This document shows, one piece after another, positions 23,028 through 30,920 of a stretch of 64,000 nt of DNA. A program made the translations under genes and the position numbers. The stretch spans positions 1 to 64,000 of the IMG/VR virus record IMGVR_UViG_3300022919_000005, one strand, 5' to 3'. The notes under the pieces were generated by a model. That model saw only the letters and a list, made by a program, of their open reading frames with translations. It ran no database searches and was not told the origin of the DNA. The stretch comes from a virus. How positions within the stretch are numbered: the stretch's first letter is position 1; each line of letters begins with the position of its first letter.

Positions 23028-23660
23028 GTGGCAGATAGTAGCATCGCGGTCGCGAGCATTGCGGCTACCGCTGCCGTCGTCGGCGGCGGGCTCTGGACAT
23101 TTTTGAGCAACTGGCTAAACATCGGCCAGTCGTCGCGTAAGGACGCTCTCACCCGCCTAGACGGTGAGGTTTCCAAATTGAGCGAGGAGCTGTCGACTTG
23201 TGAAGCCCGTCATGGAGTTCTTGAAACCCGACTGCGCGCCGTCGAGCAACGCAACGGGTCGTATTTTGCCCTGTGGATCAAGGACCGACATCGCCGTCTT
23301 GTGTGGCTTAATGACAAGGCGTTCCTCACACTTTTCGCCCCTCTCGGCTATGCCCGCGACGAACTCGACGGAAAGACCTTCGCCGACCTACTCGATCCCG
23401 TCGCCGCGGCCGAGATCGAAAACCTAGACCGGGTCGCGCTCGCCCACCCAGGTGCGACGCAGTCGGTGCTGGTGCAGCTCCACCCTGATCTTCAGTTCAT
23501 GGTCGTGATCAAGGTCGCGGCCATTGCCGAAAACGGTGACGTGCAGTACGAGGGCTGCGCGTATAGTCCTGGCGACCCCGACATTCGGGCAGCCAACGGC
23601 GTTCGGCGGCAGGTCGAGCAGCTGCGCCTGTCGGCGGACAACCTGATGCCAGGAGATTGA
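23028..23660 (+). CDS. Membrane-anchored PAS-domain protein ahead of the lysis genes
   Basis: 210 residues from GTG 23028, seven bases after GGAGG (TTG 23025 is possible). One N-terminal transmembrane segment (about residues 6-28), then a coiled coil (about 36-76, SKLSEELSTCEARHGVLETR), then a PAS-like domain (about 78-180) with LVWLNDKAFLTLFAPLGYAR, a typical PAS start. There is no kinase or output domain. PAS folds sense ligands, redox state or partners. It ends two bases before the endolysin start, so it may sense conditions and influence lysis. That role is inference. Confidence 0.7.
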   Translation: MADSSIAVASIAATAAVVGGGLWTFLSNWLNIGQSSRKDALTRLDGEVSKLSEELSTCEARHGVLETRLRAVEQRNGSYFALWIKDRHRRLVWLNDKAFLTLFAPLGYARDELDGKTFADLLDPVAAAEIENLDRVALAHPGATQSVLVQLHPDLQFMVVIKVAAIAENGDVQYEGCAYSPGDPDIRAANGVRRQVEQLRLSADNLMPGD

Positions 23661-23661
23661 C

Positions 23662-24405
23662 ATGCCGGAACGCCAGCAGATCGCGGACGCCCTAGCAGCC
23701 AAGGCTCGGGAGGTCGCGTTCGGCGGCAAGCTCCTCGAGCCCGACGTGGTGCTGATCGACAAGCTGGCCGACTCGCTGTTCTCCCGCTTCCCTGCCGCCG
23801 CCGCTGCGCCGCTGCCTGATGTGGGCACCGCAACGCCCAACCCGCTGCTCACCGTGCGCGCCGCCCACGAGCTGGTGCATCACGAGGCGATCGTGCGCGA
23901 GATGTATTACGACAGCGCCAAGCCGCCGGTGGCCACCTGGGCGATCGGCATCACCGCCGCGTCGGGCCACAAGGTGCTGCAGTACAAGGACAACCCGCAG
24001 TCGATCGAGATGTGCCTGCGCATCTACATCTGGCTGCTCCGCCGGGTCTACATCCCCGAGGTGATGCGCGCGACCGCCGGCATGCACCTCACCGAGCAGC
24101 AGTTCGCCGCGCTCGTGTCGTTCCACTACAACACCGGCGCGATCCTCAAGACTGACCTGATCAAGCTGCTGCGCGCTGGCAATCCACAGGCCGCGCGCAA
24201 GTTCTGGACTAGCCACTATCTCAACGGCGGCGACCTGCAGAGCCGGCGCGACAAGGAAGCCCGGCTGTTCTTCGACGGCGTGTGGGACGGCGACGGGCGC
24301 ACCGCCACCGTGCTCGGCGTCAAGAAGCCCAGCTACACGCCTGACTGGGGATCGGCGAAGAAGGTTGACATTGCGGCCGATCTGGTGCGGGCGCTCGCGG
24401 CATGA
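23662..24405 (+). CDS. Endolysin, GH24-type muramidase
   Basis: 247 residues, ATG 23662 after AGGAGA. The catalytic pattern E-x8-D of GH24 lysozymes is present (Glu 75, Asp 84) with TWAIGI after it, and LTEQQFAALVSFHYNTGA matches the conserved core. The first 65 residues are an extra helical, Ala/Pro-rich extension not found in short GH24 enzymes. No signal peptide, so export depends on the holin encoded next. Together with holin and spanins this is a complete Gram-negative lysis cassette. Confidence 0.85.
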   Translation: MPERQQIADALAAKAREVAFGGKLLEPDVVLIDKLADSLFSRFPAAAAAPLPDVGTATPNPLLTVRAAHELVHHEAIVREMYYDSAKPPVATWAIGITAASGHKVLQYKDNPQSIEMCLRIYIWLLRRVYIPEVMRATAGMHLTEQQFAALVSFHYNTGAILKTDLIKLLRAGNPQAARKFWTSHYLNGGDLQSRRDKEARLFFDGVWDGDGRTATVLGVKKPSYTPDWGSAKKVDIAADLVRALAA

Positions 24406-24836
24406 ACGTGCTCGAGTACCTCGACCGGATCGGCGAGCGCCGCCTCGAGCGCATGCGGATCGCGCCGCCCCGGCCGCGCGACACCCGCATGCTGCTCGGC
24501 GCGCTGTTCTTCATCGGCTATTACAGCTTGGTGATCATGATCATGAAGGGTCGGGAGCTGGCGCCCGACAACGCCACGCTGGTCAAGGACGCCATGCTGG
24601 TGCTCGGCCCCGTCGTGGGCATGATCGCCCAGGCGCTGTTCCGCACCGATGTGCGCGACGAGATCGCCACCAACAATACCGGCGCGGCGTTCCGCGCGCT
24701 GGGGGATCAGGCCAAGGCCACTGTCGCCGCGGCTGCCACCACCCCACCCGACGCGTCCGTTGCGGCTGCCGCCGCGGAAGTCGCCGATGCCGCAACCATG
24801 CGCGCCGATCAGATCAGGGACGAGGTCCAGCCATGA
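24402..24836 (+). CDS. Putative holin
   Basis: 144 residues, ATG 24402 overlapping the endolysin TGA. Two hydrophobic segments (about residues 31-48 and 64-80) flank a short loop, preceded by a basic N-terminus and followed by a long Ala-rich polar tail. Position between endolysin and spanins supports holin function (timed inner-membrane hole). The tail is longer than in most holins. Confidence 0.7.
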   Translation: MNVLEYLDRIGERRLERMRIAPPRPRDTRMLLGALFFIGYYSLVIMIMKGRELAPDNATLVKDAMLVLGPVVGMIAQALFRTDVRDEIATNNTGAAFRALGDQAKATVAAAATTPPDASVAAAAAEVADAATMRADQIRDEVQP

Positions 24837-25216
24837 AGCTTCCCACCACCATCGCTCGCGAGACCGTGCTCAAGGTGATCTTCTGGATCGCGGTCGGCGG
24901 GCTCGTGTTCGCCCTCGTGCTCATTGCCCAGTGCTCGATGAACGCCGACGTCAAGACCCAGGCGGACGTCAACAAGGGGCAGGCCGGCGCGGCGCAGCAG
25001 ACCGGCAAGGATGCGGTCGAGCAGCTCGGCACTACGATGTCGAACGAAATGGTCGCCGACACCACCACGAAGGAAAACGATGATGAAATCCGCAAGGCTG
25101 CTGGCTCTGACACTGCTGTCGCTCCCGATGCTCGCGCTGCCGGCCTGCGGGCTCTTTGTCGGCGCGCGTCCTTCGCTGCAAACAATCCCGCCTGCGTGCA
25201 GCAAGTACGTCCCTGA
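24833..25216 (+). CDS. Inner-membrane spanin (Rz-like)
   Basis: 127 residues, ATG 24833 overlapping the holin TGA. One N-terminal transmembrane segment (about 13-32), a periplasmic helical region, and a Cys-containing end AAGLRALCRRASF typical of Rz proteins. Works with the outer-membrane spanin whose gene starts inside its 3' end (25080), to fuse the envelope membranes at the last step of lysis. Confidence 0.8.
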   Translation: MKLPTTIARETVLKVIFWIAVGGLVFALVLIAQCSMNADVKTQADVNKGQAGAAQQTGKDAVEQLGTTMSNEMVADTTTKENDDEIRKAAGSDTAVAPDARAAGLRALCRRASFAANNPACVQQVRP

Positions 25217-25427
25217 CAGCTGGCGGAAGGGCATCGCGTCGGCGAAGCTCGCCAACGGTGGGCTCGAGATGGGCGACTGGATCGCGTTCAGCGACGCGCA
25301 GACCGGGCAGCTCGACAAGTCCAACGGCCGGCTCTCCGACGCTCTGTCGATCATCGAGAAATGCGAGACGCGCGATGCGGCGGCGGTGGCCAAGGCGACA
25401 CGGAAGAAAGTGTTGGGTATCTTCTGA
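25080..25427 (+). CDS. Outer-membrane spanin lipoprotein (Rz1-like)
   Basis: 115 residues, ATG 25080 (ATG 25083 also possible) after AAGGA. A lipoprotein signal ends in the lipobox LPAC at about residue 20-23. The gene begins inside the Rz-like gene in another frame and extends past it, a common spanin arrangement (overlap about 137 bases). Longer than lambda Rz1. Partner: the 24833 product. Confidence 0.8.
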   Translation: MMKSARLLALTLLSLPMLALPACGLFVGARPSLQTIPPACSKYVPDSWRKGIASAKLANGGLEMGDWIAFSDAQTGQLDKSNGRLSDALSIIEKCETRDAAAVAKATRKKVLGIF

Positions 25428-25430
25428 TCG

Positions 25431-25458
25431 TTGACTTTGGCCAACTATCCTCTAGGTT
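25431..25458 (+). promoter_or_regulatory. Promoter with embedded TTGGCCAA operator, copy 4
   Basis: TTGACT (25431-25436), 16-bp spacer, TAGGTT (25453-25458); TTGGCCAA immediately after the -35. Drives the gene at 25487. Confidence 0.7.
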
Positions 25459-25486
25459 GGGGGCTCAACGCTAGGAGCCCCCACCG

Positions 25487-25762
25487 ATGACCATCTCCCC
25501 CTTCACCCCACGCGAGCAGCTGGTCGCGCGGATCGAGGCGCTCGAGGCGCAGCTGCGCAAGGATCGCGACCAGTTCCTGTTCTACGGCCGGAACCATCGC
25601 GCCAAGGCGGCTGCTGGGCCCGAGGGTTCGAGCGCCTTTGTCGATGTCGCCGACACCCTTGCCAAGGCCGAGACCAACGAGCGCATGGCGATCGACATCG
25701 CGAACCTGCTCAACGACGCGAAACCGTCAGATGATCTGACGCCCAGCGCGGACGTCAGTTGA
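25487..25762 (+). CDS. Small coiled-coil protein
   Basis: 91 residues, ATG 25487. The N-terminal half is a basic/acidic helix (LVARIEALEAQLRKDRDQF) with leucine spacing; the end is encoded by palindrome copy 13. Unknown function. It stands between two promoters as a one-gene unit. Confidence 0.7.
   Translation: MTISPFTPREQLVARIEALEAQLRKDRDQFLFYGRNHRAKAAAGPEGSSAFVDVADTLAKAETNERMAIDIANLLNDAKPSDDLTPSADVS
25725..25741. repeat. 17-bp palindrome, copy 13 (central variant)
   Basis: CGTCAGATGATCTGACG: arms conserved, central base changed. It lies in the last codons of the 25487 gene and 74 nt before the next start, much farther than the other copies. Confidence 0.9.
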
Positions 25763-25788
25763 CGAAACACAGCTATCTAACCTATGCG
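25759..25788 (+). promoter_or_regulatory. Possible promoter for replication block
   Basis: TTGACG (25759-25764), 18-bp spacer, TATGCG (25783-25788). Moderate match; lies between the palindrome and the gene at 25816. Confidence 0.4.
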
Positions 25789-25815
25789 ACGTTAGGCGTT
25801 GGTTAGGAGATAGTG

Positions 25816-26115
25816 ATGACGGCGATGTTCGAGGTGCAAACGGGGGTCCCCCTGCCGGAGATCGACCGCTCGCCGAAAGGCTCGCGGCGCAAGTATCCGG
25901 TCGAGGGCATGGAGGTCGGCGCGATGTTTTTCGTGCCGAACCGCTCGTGCAAATCGGTGAGCGCGTATATCTCGCGGATCACCAAGGGCATCGCCGGCAA
26001 GTTCAGCGCACGCCACTGCTGGATGAAGCAGGCAAACGCATCGGCGCCGTGGGAGCTGTCCACCGAGGGCACTGACGGCGCAGTGGAAGGGACCGGAGTA
26101 TGGCGACTGGAATAG
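25816..26115 (+). CDS. Hypothetical protein
   Basis: 99 residues from ATG 25816 with AGGAGA upstream (GTG 25813 adds one residue). A segment MFFVPNRSCKSVSAYISRIT followed by GKFSARHCWM resembles small regulatory or DNA-binding phage proteins I cannot name. Overlaps the next gene by 16 bases. Confidence 0.65.
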   Translation: MTAMFEVQTGVPLPEIDRSPKGSRRKYPVEGMEVGAMFFVPNRSCKSVSAYISRITKGIAGKFSARHCWMKQANASAPWELSTEGTDGAVEGTGVWRLE

Positions 26116-26435
26116 CCAGCACAGCAGGCATCGACGGCGAGGTGTGGCGCCGGCTCAAAGCCAAGTTTCTGCACCAGCAGGCGGTCGCTGCACCGTCACT
26201 GCCCCGCGGCCCCGGCGATGTGCCGCTGACGCACATCCCCTGCGGCCTCGACGTCGACAAGCACCTGTCGGATGCGGCGATCTACGGCCTGTCCGCCGCA
26301 CGCATCTACCGCGCGCCAGTCGAACCGCCGCTCAAAACATTCAGCAACGCCCAGTTGATCCACGAGATGCTCGAGCGCGGCTTCGCCGTGATGAAGCTCC
26401 CGTCGGACGGCGGGCCACCAGAGAGCATCCGCTAA
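26100..26435 (+). CDS. Hypothetical protein, paralogous C-terminus 1
   Basis: 111 residues, ATG 26100 with GGAG upstream. The C-terminal FSNAQLIHEMLERGFAVMKL resembles the end of the next protein (LVQELLARGWAVFRPS), so the two genes share a duplicated helix-strand unit. Unknown function. Confidence 0.65.
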   Translation: MATGIASTAGIDGEVWRRLKAKFLHQQAVAAPSLPRGPGDVPLTHIPCGLDVDKHLSDAAIYGLSAARIYRAPVEPPLKTFSNAQLIHEMLERGFAVMKLPSDGGPPESIR

Positions 26436-26644
26436 TGGGCCAGCCCACCGCTTCCGATCCTCTCGGGCAGCAGTCCGATCCCACCAGCATCGCCGACATG
26501 CTCGAGAGCGTGATCGACGCGCGGATCGCCCTGGCGACGCGCGGCCGGTCGAGCGCCCAGTTCAACGGCGTGCCGGACTTCCATCTGGTGCAGGAGCTGC
26601 TCGCTCGCGGCTGGGCCGTGTTCCGCCCGAGTGCAAACCAGTGA
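26435..26644 (+). CDS. Small protein, paralogous C-terminus 2
   Basis: 69 residues, ATG 26435 coupled to the previous TAA. Contains FHLVQELLARGWAVFRPS, matching its upstream neighbour. Stop overlaps the GTG start of the DNA polymerase. Unknown function. Confidence 0.65.
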   Translation: MGQPTASDPLGQQSDPTSIADMLESVIDARIALATRGRSSAQFNGVPDFHLVQELLARGWAVFRPSANQ

Positions 26645-28596
26645 AGGGCCTGATCTGGGATGACGCCACGATCGCGCCGTTCGATCTCGAGGCGTCCGGC
26701 CGCAAGCCCGAGTTCGCCCTGCAGCCCTGGCGCGTTGGCCGCGGCGACGCATGGATCACCAGTGGCTCGATGCTGCGCGTCGACCCCGACAAGGGGTTCG
26801 TCAAGGTCCTAAGCCAGCTGTTCCCCACCAAGGACCAGCTCATGGTGGCGCTGCAGTGGGCGATCGACAACGACATCACCGTCTACGGCTGGAATATCGC
26901 CTACGACATCTCGATGCTGATGGCGCTGGGCCCCGACATCGCCGACCTGTGCATGCGCATCCGCTGGCTCGACGGCATGCTGATGGAGCGCCATTACGAC
27001 ATCGAGCCCGAATACGAGTTCCAGACCGCCAAGCACAAGAAGAAGTCCTATTCGCTGAAGGGCTACACCGATAGCTCCGGCGTCCTGAAGCCCGGCGCGA
27101 TGCAGCGCTGGCTGCCGCATGTGCCGCTCCACAACACCGACGTCGATTTCCACAGCACCGACCCCAAGGACCTCGCGCGGCTGCAGAAATACAACGACGG
27201 CGACAACGTCTATGCGTTCGTCATCGGCAAGATGATCTGGGCCAAGCTCACCCAGCGCCAGCGGCAGGCGGTGCTGATCCAGGCGGCGTGTCTGCCGGTG
27301 GTGGCGCAGGGCAACCTGCTGGGTCTCGTGGTCGACCAGCTGACGGTCAAGCACCTGGGCGCCAAGCTCGATCTCGACGCGCAGGCCTATCTCGCGCAGC
27401 TCGCGCCGGACGGCATGACCGAGGAAGTCGTGCGGTCGCCGGCGAAGCTCGCCGAGCTGATGTTCGACAAATGGAACCTGCCGGTCCTGAAGGAAAACAA
27501 GTCGAAGGTCGAGGGCAAGGCGAACAGCAGATCAACTGACAAGGAAGTGCTGCATGAGCTGGCGTTCCTCGATCCGCGCGCCAAGCTGATCAAGAGCTAT
27601 CGCGAGACCCTCAATGCGCGCGGCAAATTCGCCGACGGCATGCTCAACAGCGTCGCCTACAACGAGGACGGGCGCACGCACCCGGTCTCGCGGCTGTTCG
27701 GCACCTACACCGATCGCATGACCGTCGCCTCGAAGCAGGGGCGTGGGGTCAACGCGGTGCCGATCGGCTTCGCCCTGCACCAGATGAAGCGCGAGAAGGA
27801 ATTTCGCGAGGGCATCACCGTCGAGGAGGGCTTCGACATCGTGGAGTTCGACGCGGCCGGGCAGGAGTTCCGGTGGATGGCGATCGCCAGCGGCGACGCC
27901 ACGATGCTGTCGCTCTGCATGCCCGGCGAGGACCCCCACAGCTTCATGGGCGCGCAGATCGTGGCGATCGATTACCGGCAGCTGGTGCGCGATTTCCATG
28001 CCGGCAACAAGACGGCGAGCGACAACCGCTACCTGGGCAAGTTCGCCAACCTGTCGCTGCAGTACCGCACGTCGGCCAGGAAGCTGCGCAGCAAGGCGCG
28101 GGTGGACTATAACATCCCGCTCGAGATGCCGGCCGCGCACCGCATCCACGCCACCTATCAGGCGGCGTATCCCGGCGTGCCGAAATACTGGGCCCACCAG
28201 ATCGCGCTGGTGAAGGGGCTCGGCTATGTCGAGACGTTCGGCGGCAACCGGATCAACGTCGTCGGCGACTGGAACGGCAGCTTCGGCTGGTCGATGGGGT
28301 CGACGGCGATCAACGCCCGCATCCAGGGCACCGGCGCGGATCAGAAGCACCTCGCCATCGCGGTGATCAAGGATTACCTCCGGCAGATCGGCGGGCGCTT
28401 CATGTTCGATCTGCACGACGGCCTCTATTTGGCGATCCCAAGTGGTATCCGACCAAAGGCAGTTGACGTAATGAAGCAAATGTTGGATAACCTACCTTAT
28501 CAGGAGGCTTGGGGGTTCACACCCCCGGTCCCGATGCCGTGGGACTGCAAGGTCGGCAAGGCGTGGGGCCATCTCGTTGAACAGAAATTCGCATAG
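26641..28596 (+). CDS. DNA polymerase, family A (Pol I-like)
   Basis: 651 residues, GTG start 26641 overlapping the previous TGA. An N-terminal 3'-5' exonuclease is suggested by FDLEASG, GWNIAYDISML and KYNDGDN. Polymerase motif A is VEFDAAGQEFRWMA with the catalytic Asp at 404; motif B-like residues lie near 465-487; motif C is FDLHDG with Asp 593. The usual Glu after that Asp (HDE) is Gly here, a change in a normally acidic position. There is no 5'-3' exonuclease domain. It replicates the phage DNA with the primase-helicase at 37505. Confidence 0.9.
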   Translation: MKGLIWDDATIAPFDLEASGRKPEFALQPWRVGRGDAWITSGSMLRVDPDKGFVKVLSQLFPTKDQLMVALQWAIDNDITVYGWNIAYDISMLMALGPDIADLCMRIRWLDGMLMERHYDIEPEYEFQTAKHKKKSYSLKGYTDSSGVLKPGAMQRWLPHVPLHNTDVDFHSTDPKDLARLQKYNDGDNVYAFVIGKMIWAKLTQRQRQAVLIQAACLPVVAQGNLLGLVVDQLTVKHLGAKLDLDAQAYLAQLAPDGMTEEVVRSPAKLAELMFDKWNLPVLKENKSKVEGKANSRSTDKEVLHELAFLDPRAKLIKSYRETLNARGKFADGMLNSVAYNEDGRTHPVSRLFGTYTDRMTVASKQGRGVNAVPIGFALHQMKREKEFREGITVEEGFDIVEFDAAGQEFRWMAIASGDATMLSLCMPGEDPHSFMGAQIVAIDYRQLVRDFHAGNKTASDNRYLGKFANLSLQYRTSARKLRSKARVDYNIPLEMPAAHRIHATYQAAYPGVPKYWAHQIALVKGLGYVETFGGNRINVVGDWNGSFGWSMGSTAINARIQGTGADQKHLAIAVIKDYLRQIGGRFMFDLHDGLYLAIPSGIRPKAVDVMKQMLDNLPYQEAWGFTPPVPMPWDCKVGKAWGHLVEQKFA

Positions 28597-28607
28597 AGGA
28601 GCAGCAA

Positions 28608-29111
28608 ATGCCGGCTTATTTTGAACACAAGCAGACGGGCAAGCGGTACACGATCGTGTCCACCGACGCCGACAAGGGCACGATGCGCCTCAAGGGCGAG
28701 CACGCCGAGTTCGACGAACCCAACAGCGACGAGCACTTCACCAACATGGGCTATGTGAAGCGCGAGGGCGATCCCGCCACCGACGCGCCGCTGGCTGGTG
28801 GTGCCGCTCCCAAGGCTCCCCCGCCCCCGCCCGCACCCGGAGCACCTGCTGATGCTGCACCTCCTCCCCCTCCTGCGCCGGCTGCTGGCACGCCGCCGCC
28901 GCCGCCTCCTCCTGCGGGAAGCACGCCGGGCGCTCCGCCACCGCCACCGGCACCCCCAGCTCCTCCGGCAGCTCCTGTGGCAGCACCGCCTCCGCCGCCG
29001 CCCGCACCAGCCGCTCCCGCTGCTGTTCCTCCCCCTCCACCGGCAGGCGCAGTACCGCCACCGCCCCCAGCTCCGACCACGCCGCCGCCTCCCCCTCCGC
29101 CGGCGGCGTGA
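28608..29111 (+). CDS. Protein with long Pro/Ala low-complexity tail
   Basis: 167 residues, ATG 28608 with AGGAG upstream. The first 60 residues are an ordinary acidic domain (YFEHKQTGKRYTIVSTDADK). The remaining 100 are almost only Pro, Ala and Gly with runs of five to seven Pro. Such tails are rigid, extended linkers; here the tail ends the protein. The 35752 gene has similar Pro-Ala linkers. Function unknown; a binding module tethered by a stiff tail is a guess. Confidence 0.7.
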   Translation: MPAYFEHKQTGKRYTIVSTDADKGTMRLKGEHAEFDEPNSDEHFTNMGYVKREGDPATDAPLAGGAAPKAPPPPPAPGAPADAAPPPPPAPAAGTPPPPPPPAGSTPGAPPPPPAPPAPPAAPVAAPPPPPPAPAAPAAVPPPPPAGAVPPPPPAPTTPPPPPPPAA

Positions 29112-29165
29112 CACGGACCCGGCGACGCGGTATTGCCTCTCGGGTCGAGTACAGGGAGATCAGCA

Positions 29166-29462
29166 ATGCCGTCGTCGCCGGGATACAAGCGGGATTACAC
29201 CCAGGAATATAAGACCGCCAAAGCCCGCGGTGAGGTCGGCACCGGCTCGAACAGCGACAACGCCAAGCGCAAGAAACTGCGCCGCGCGCTCGAGAAGGAC
29301 GGTCGGGTTCACAAGGGCGATGGCAAGGACGTCGATCACGTCAAGGCACTGTCGAAGGGCGGTGCCAACACCAAGGCAAATGCCCGCGTGCGATCGGCTT
29401 CCACCAACCGCAGCTTCCCGCGCAACAGCGACGGGTCAATGAAACGGAACAGCCCCAAATGA
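29166..29462 (+). CDS. HNH-like endonuclease (small)
   Basis: 98 residues from ATG 29166 with AGGGAG upstream. The core DVDHVKALSKGGANTKANAR followed by S-x3-N-R matches the DH, GG, N and R pattern of small phage HNH nucleases. Very basic. Free-standing, so it may be a homing-type or recombination nuclease. Coupled to the next gene (ATGA). Confidence 0.65.
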   Translation: MPSSPGYKRDYTQEYKTAKARGEVGTGSNSDNAKRKKLRRALEKDGRVHKGDGKDVDHVKALSKGGANTKANARVRSASTNRSFPRNSDGSMKRNSPK

Positions 29463-29998
29463 TCCACGTCATGCACGACATCGAGACCCTGGCTAAGGTC
29501 TCGAACAAGCCGCTCCCCCTGTCGCTCGGCGCCGTGAAGTTCGACGGCGGGAAGATCATCGATCGCTTCCACATCCGGTTCGACACGACCGACGCCCAGC
29601 GCTTCGGGCTCGACATCGAAGCCGACACCGTCGAGTGGTGGATGCACATCGACCGCGCCGCGGCGCGCGCCCAGCTGCATGAGATGGGCACGATCGACCT
29701 GTTCGCCGGCCTCGACGGCTATTCCATGTGGATCAACCAGACGCCGGTCGACGAGCGCGGCAGCGCGTGGGGCAACGGCTCGAACTTCGACAACGCCAAG
29801 CTGAAGGGCATCTTCGACGCGGCGGGGGTGGAGTGGCCGTTCGGCTACAAGCAGGAGGAGTGCTATCGCACGATCCGCAACCGCTTCCCCGATGTGCCGT
29901 TCCTGCGCCAGGGCGTCCACCACGGCGCGCTCGACGATGCCGAGAGCCAAGCGGCGCATCTGATCATGATCAACATGCAGCACGGTCTCGGGCTGTAA
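29459..29998 (+). CDS. DEDD-type 3'-5' exonuclease
   Basis: 179 residues, ATG 29459. Motif I HDIETL (Asp 7, Glu 9), motif II within WGNGSNFDN, and motif III HHGALDDAESQA match the DEDD exonuclease fold, closest in style to Rv2179c-like exoribonucleases. May trim nucleic acid ends or degrade RNA. Coupled upstream to the HNH gene and downstream to a membrane protein. Confidence 0.8.
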   Translation: MIHVMHDIETLAKVSNKPLPLSLGAVKFDGGKIIDRFHIRFDTTDAQRFGLDIEADTVEWWMHIDRAAARAQLHEMGTIDLFAGLDGYSMWINQTPVDERGSAWGNGSNFDNAKLKGIFDAAGVEWPFGYKQEECYRTIRNRFPDVPFLRQGVHHGALDDAESQAAHLIMINMQHGLGL

Positions 29999-30243
29999 TG
30001 TCGCGCTGGGAAGCCCTGGTGGCGCACCGCAGCTGGTGTGGGAAGATGGGGCTGTTCACCTTCGCGCTCGCGATCGTGCTCTGCCTCGCCCAGCCGTGGC
30101 TGCCCACCAAGGTGCCGGTCGCGGTCGTGTTCGGGCTGCTCGGCTCGCAGATGCTCATGGCCCACCAGCTGCTCACCCAGCTCGCCGCCGCTCAAGCGCG
30201 GATCGACATGATCCGCATCGCACGCAGGGAAACGCCCGAATGA
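29998..30243 (+). CDS. Small membrane protein
   Basis: 81 residues, ATG 29998 (TAATG overlap). Two hydrophobic segments (about 18-32 and 40-56) and a basic C-terminal helix. A membrane protein between two nucleases is unexpected. Function unknown. Confidence 0.6.
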   Translation: MSRWEALVAHRSWCGKMGLFTFALAIVLCLAQPWLPTKVPVAVVFGLLGSQMLMAHQLLTQLAAAQARIDMIRIARRETPE

Positions 30244-30920
30244 AGCCGCAACCCTGGTCGCACAGCGCGCTCGAGACGTTCGAGAATTGCCCGAAGCAGT
30301 ATTATGAGACCAAGGTCGCCAAGCGCTGGCCCTATGTCGCCACCGAGGAGATGGCGTGGGGCAAGTCGGTCCATAAGAAGTTCGAGGAATATCTGCTCTA
30401 TCAGGCGCCGCTCGGGGCGGACTTGGTCACCCACCAGGACTTCCTCGATCGGTTCCTGGCGCTACCGGGCGAGCTGGCGGGCGAGGAGCGCATCGCGCTC
30501 GATCGGCACCTCAACGCCTGCAACTATTTCGGCAACCCCGAAATCTGGTATCGCGGGCAGATCGATGCGCGCAAGCGCGACCTCGCCGGCGGGCGGACCC
30601 ACATGCTCGATCACAAGACGGGCAAGGTGAAGTCGGACTTCACCCAGCTGAAGGGGTTCGCGATGTTCGAGTTCCTGACGCAGCCGCTGATCCACACGGT
30701 GACGGTCGAGTTCTACTGGACCCAGATCAAGGGTGCCAGCGGCGAGACCTACACCCGCGACATGCTGCCGAGCATGCTGCGCTTCTTCGCCGCCAAGCTA
30801 GGTCGCTACGCCGAGGCGTTCCTGACCGACACCTTCATCCCCAAGCAGTCGGGACTGTGCAACGGCTGGTGCCCGGTCACGACCTGCGAATTTTGGAAGC
30901 CGAAACGTGTCCGCACCTGA
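30240..30920 (+). CDS. PD-(D/E)XK nuclease, Cas4/RecB-like
   Basis: 226 residues, ATG 30240 coupled to the previous TGA. SHSALETFENCPKQYYETK opens a RecB/Cas4-type fold with Cys 17, WGKSVHKKF supplies the His, and RGQIDA and HMLDHKTGK supply Asp and Lys of the nuclease site. The C-terminus has CNGWCPVTTC (Cys 207, 211, 216), which with Cys 17 would form an iron-sulfur cluster. Likely processes DNA ends in recombination or replication. Confidence 0.85.
   Translation: MKPQPWSHSALETFENCPKQYYETKVAKRWPYVATEEMAWGKSVHKKFEEYLLYQAPLGADLVTHQDFLDRFLALPGELAGEERIALDRHLNACNYFGNPEIWYRGQIDARKRDLAGGRTHMLDHKTGKVKSDFTQLKGFAMFEFLTQPLIHTVTVEFYWTQIKGASGETYTRDMLPSMLRFFAAKLGRYAEAFLTDTFIPKQSGLCNGWCPVTTCEFWKPKRVRT

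Noticed and set aside
6107-25741. Palindromes as CRISPR repeats or intrinsic terminators
   Set aside because: Spacing between copies is irregular and kilobase-scale, with genes between; no T-run follows them.
27520-27545. CAGATCAACTGAC inside the polymerase gene as a further palindrome copy
   Set aside because: Several mismatches in the arms and no start codon nearby.
28738-29188. Gly-rich minus-strand frames opposite the Pro/Ala tail
   Set aside because: Direct consequence of CCN and GCN codons read on the other strand.
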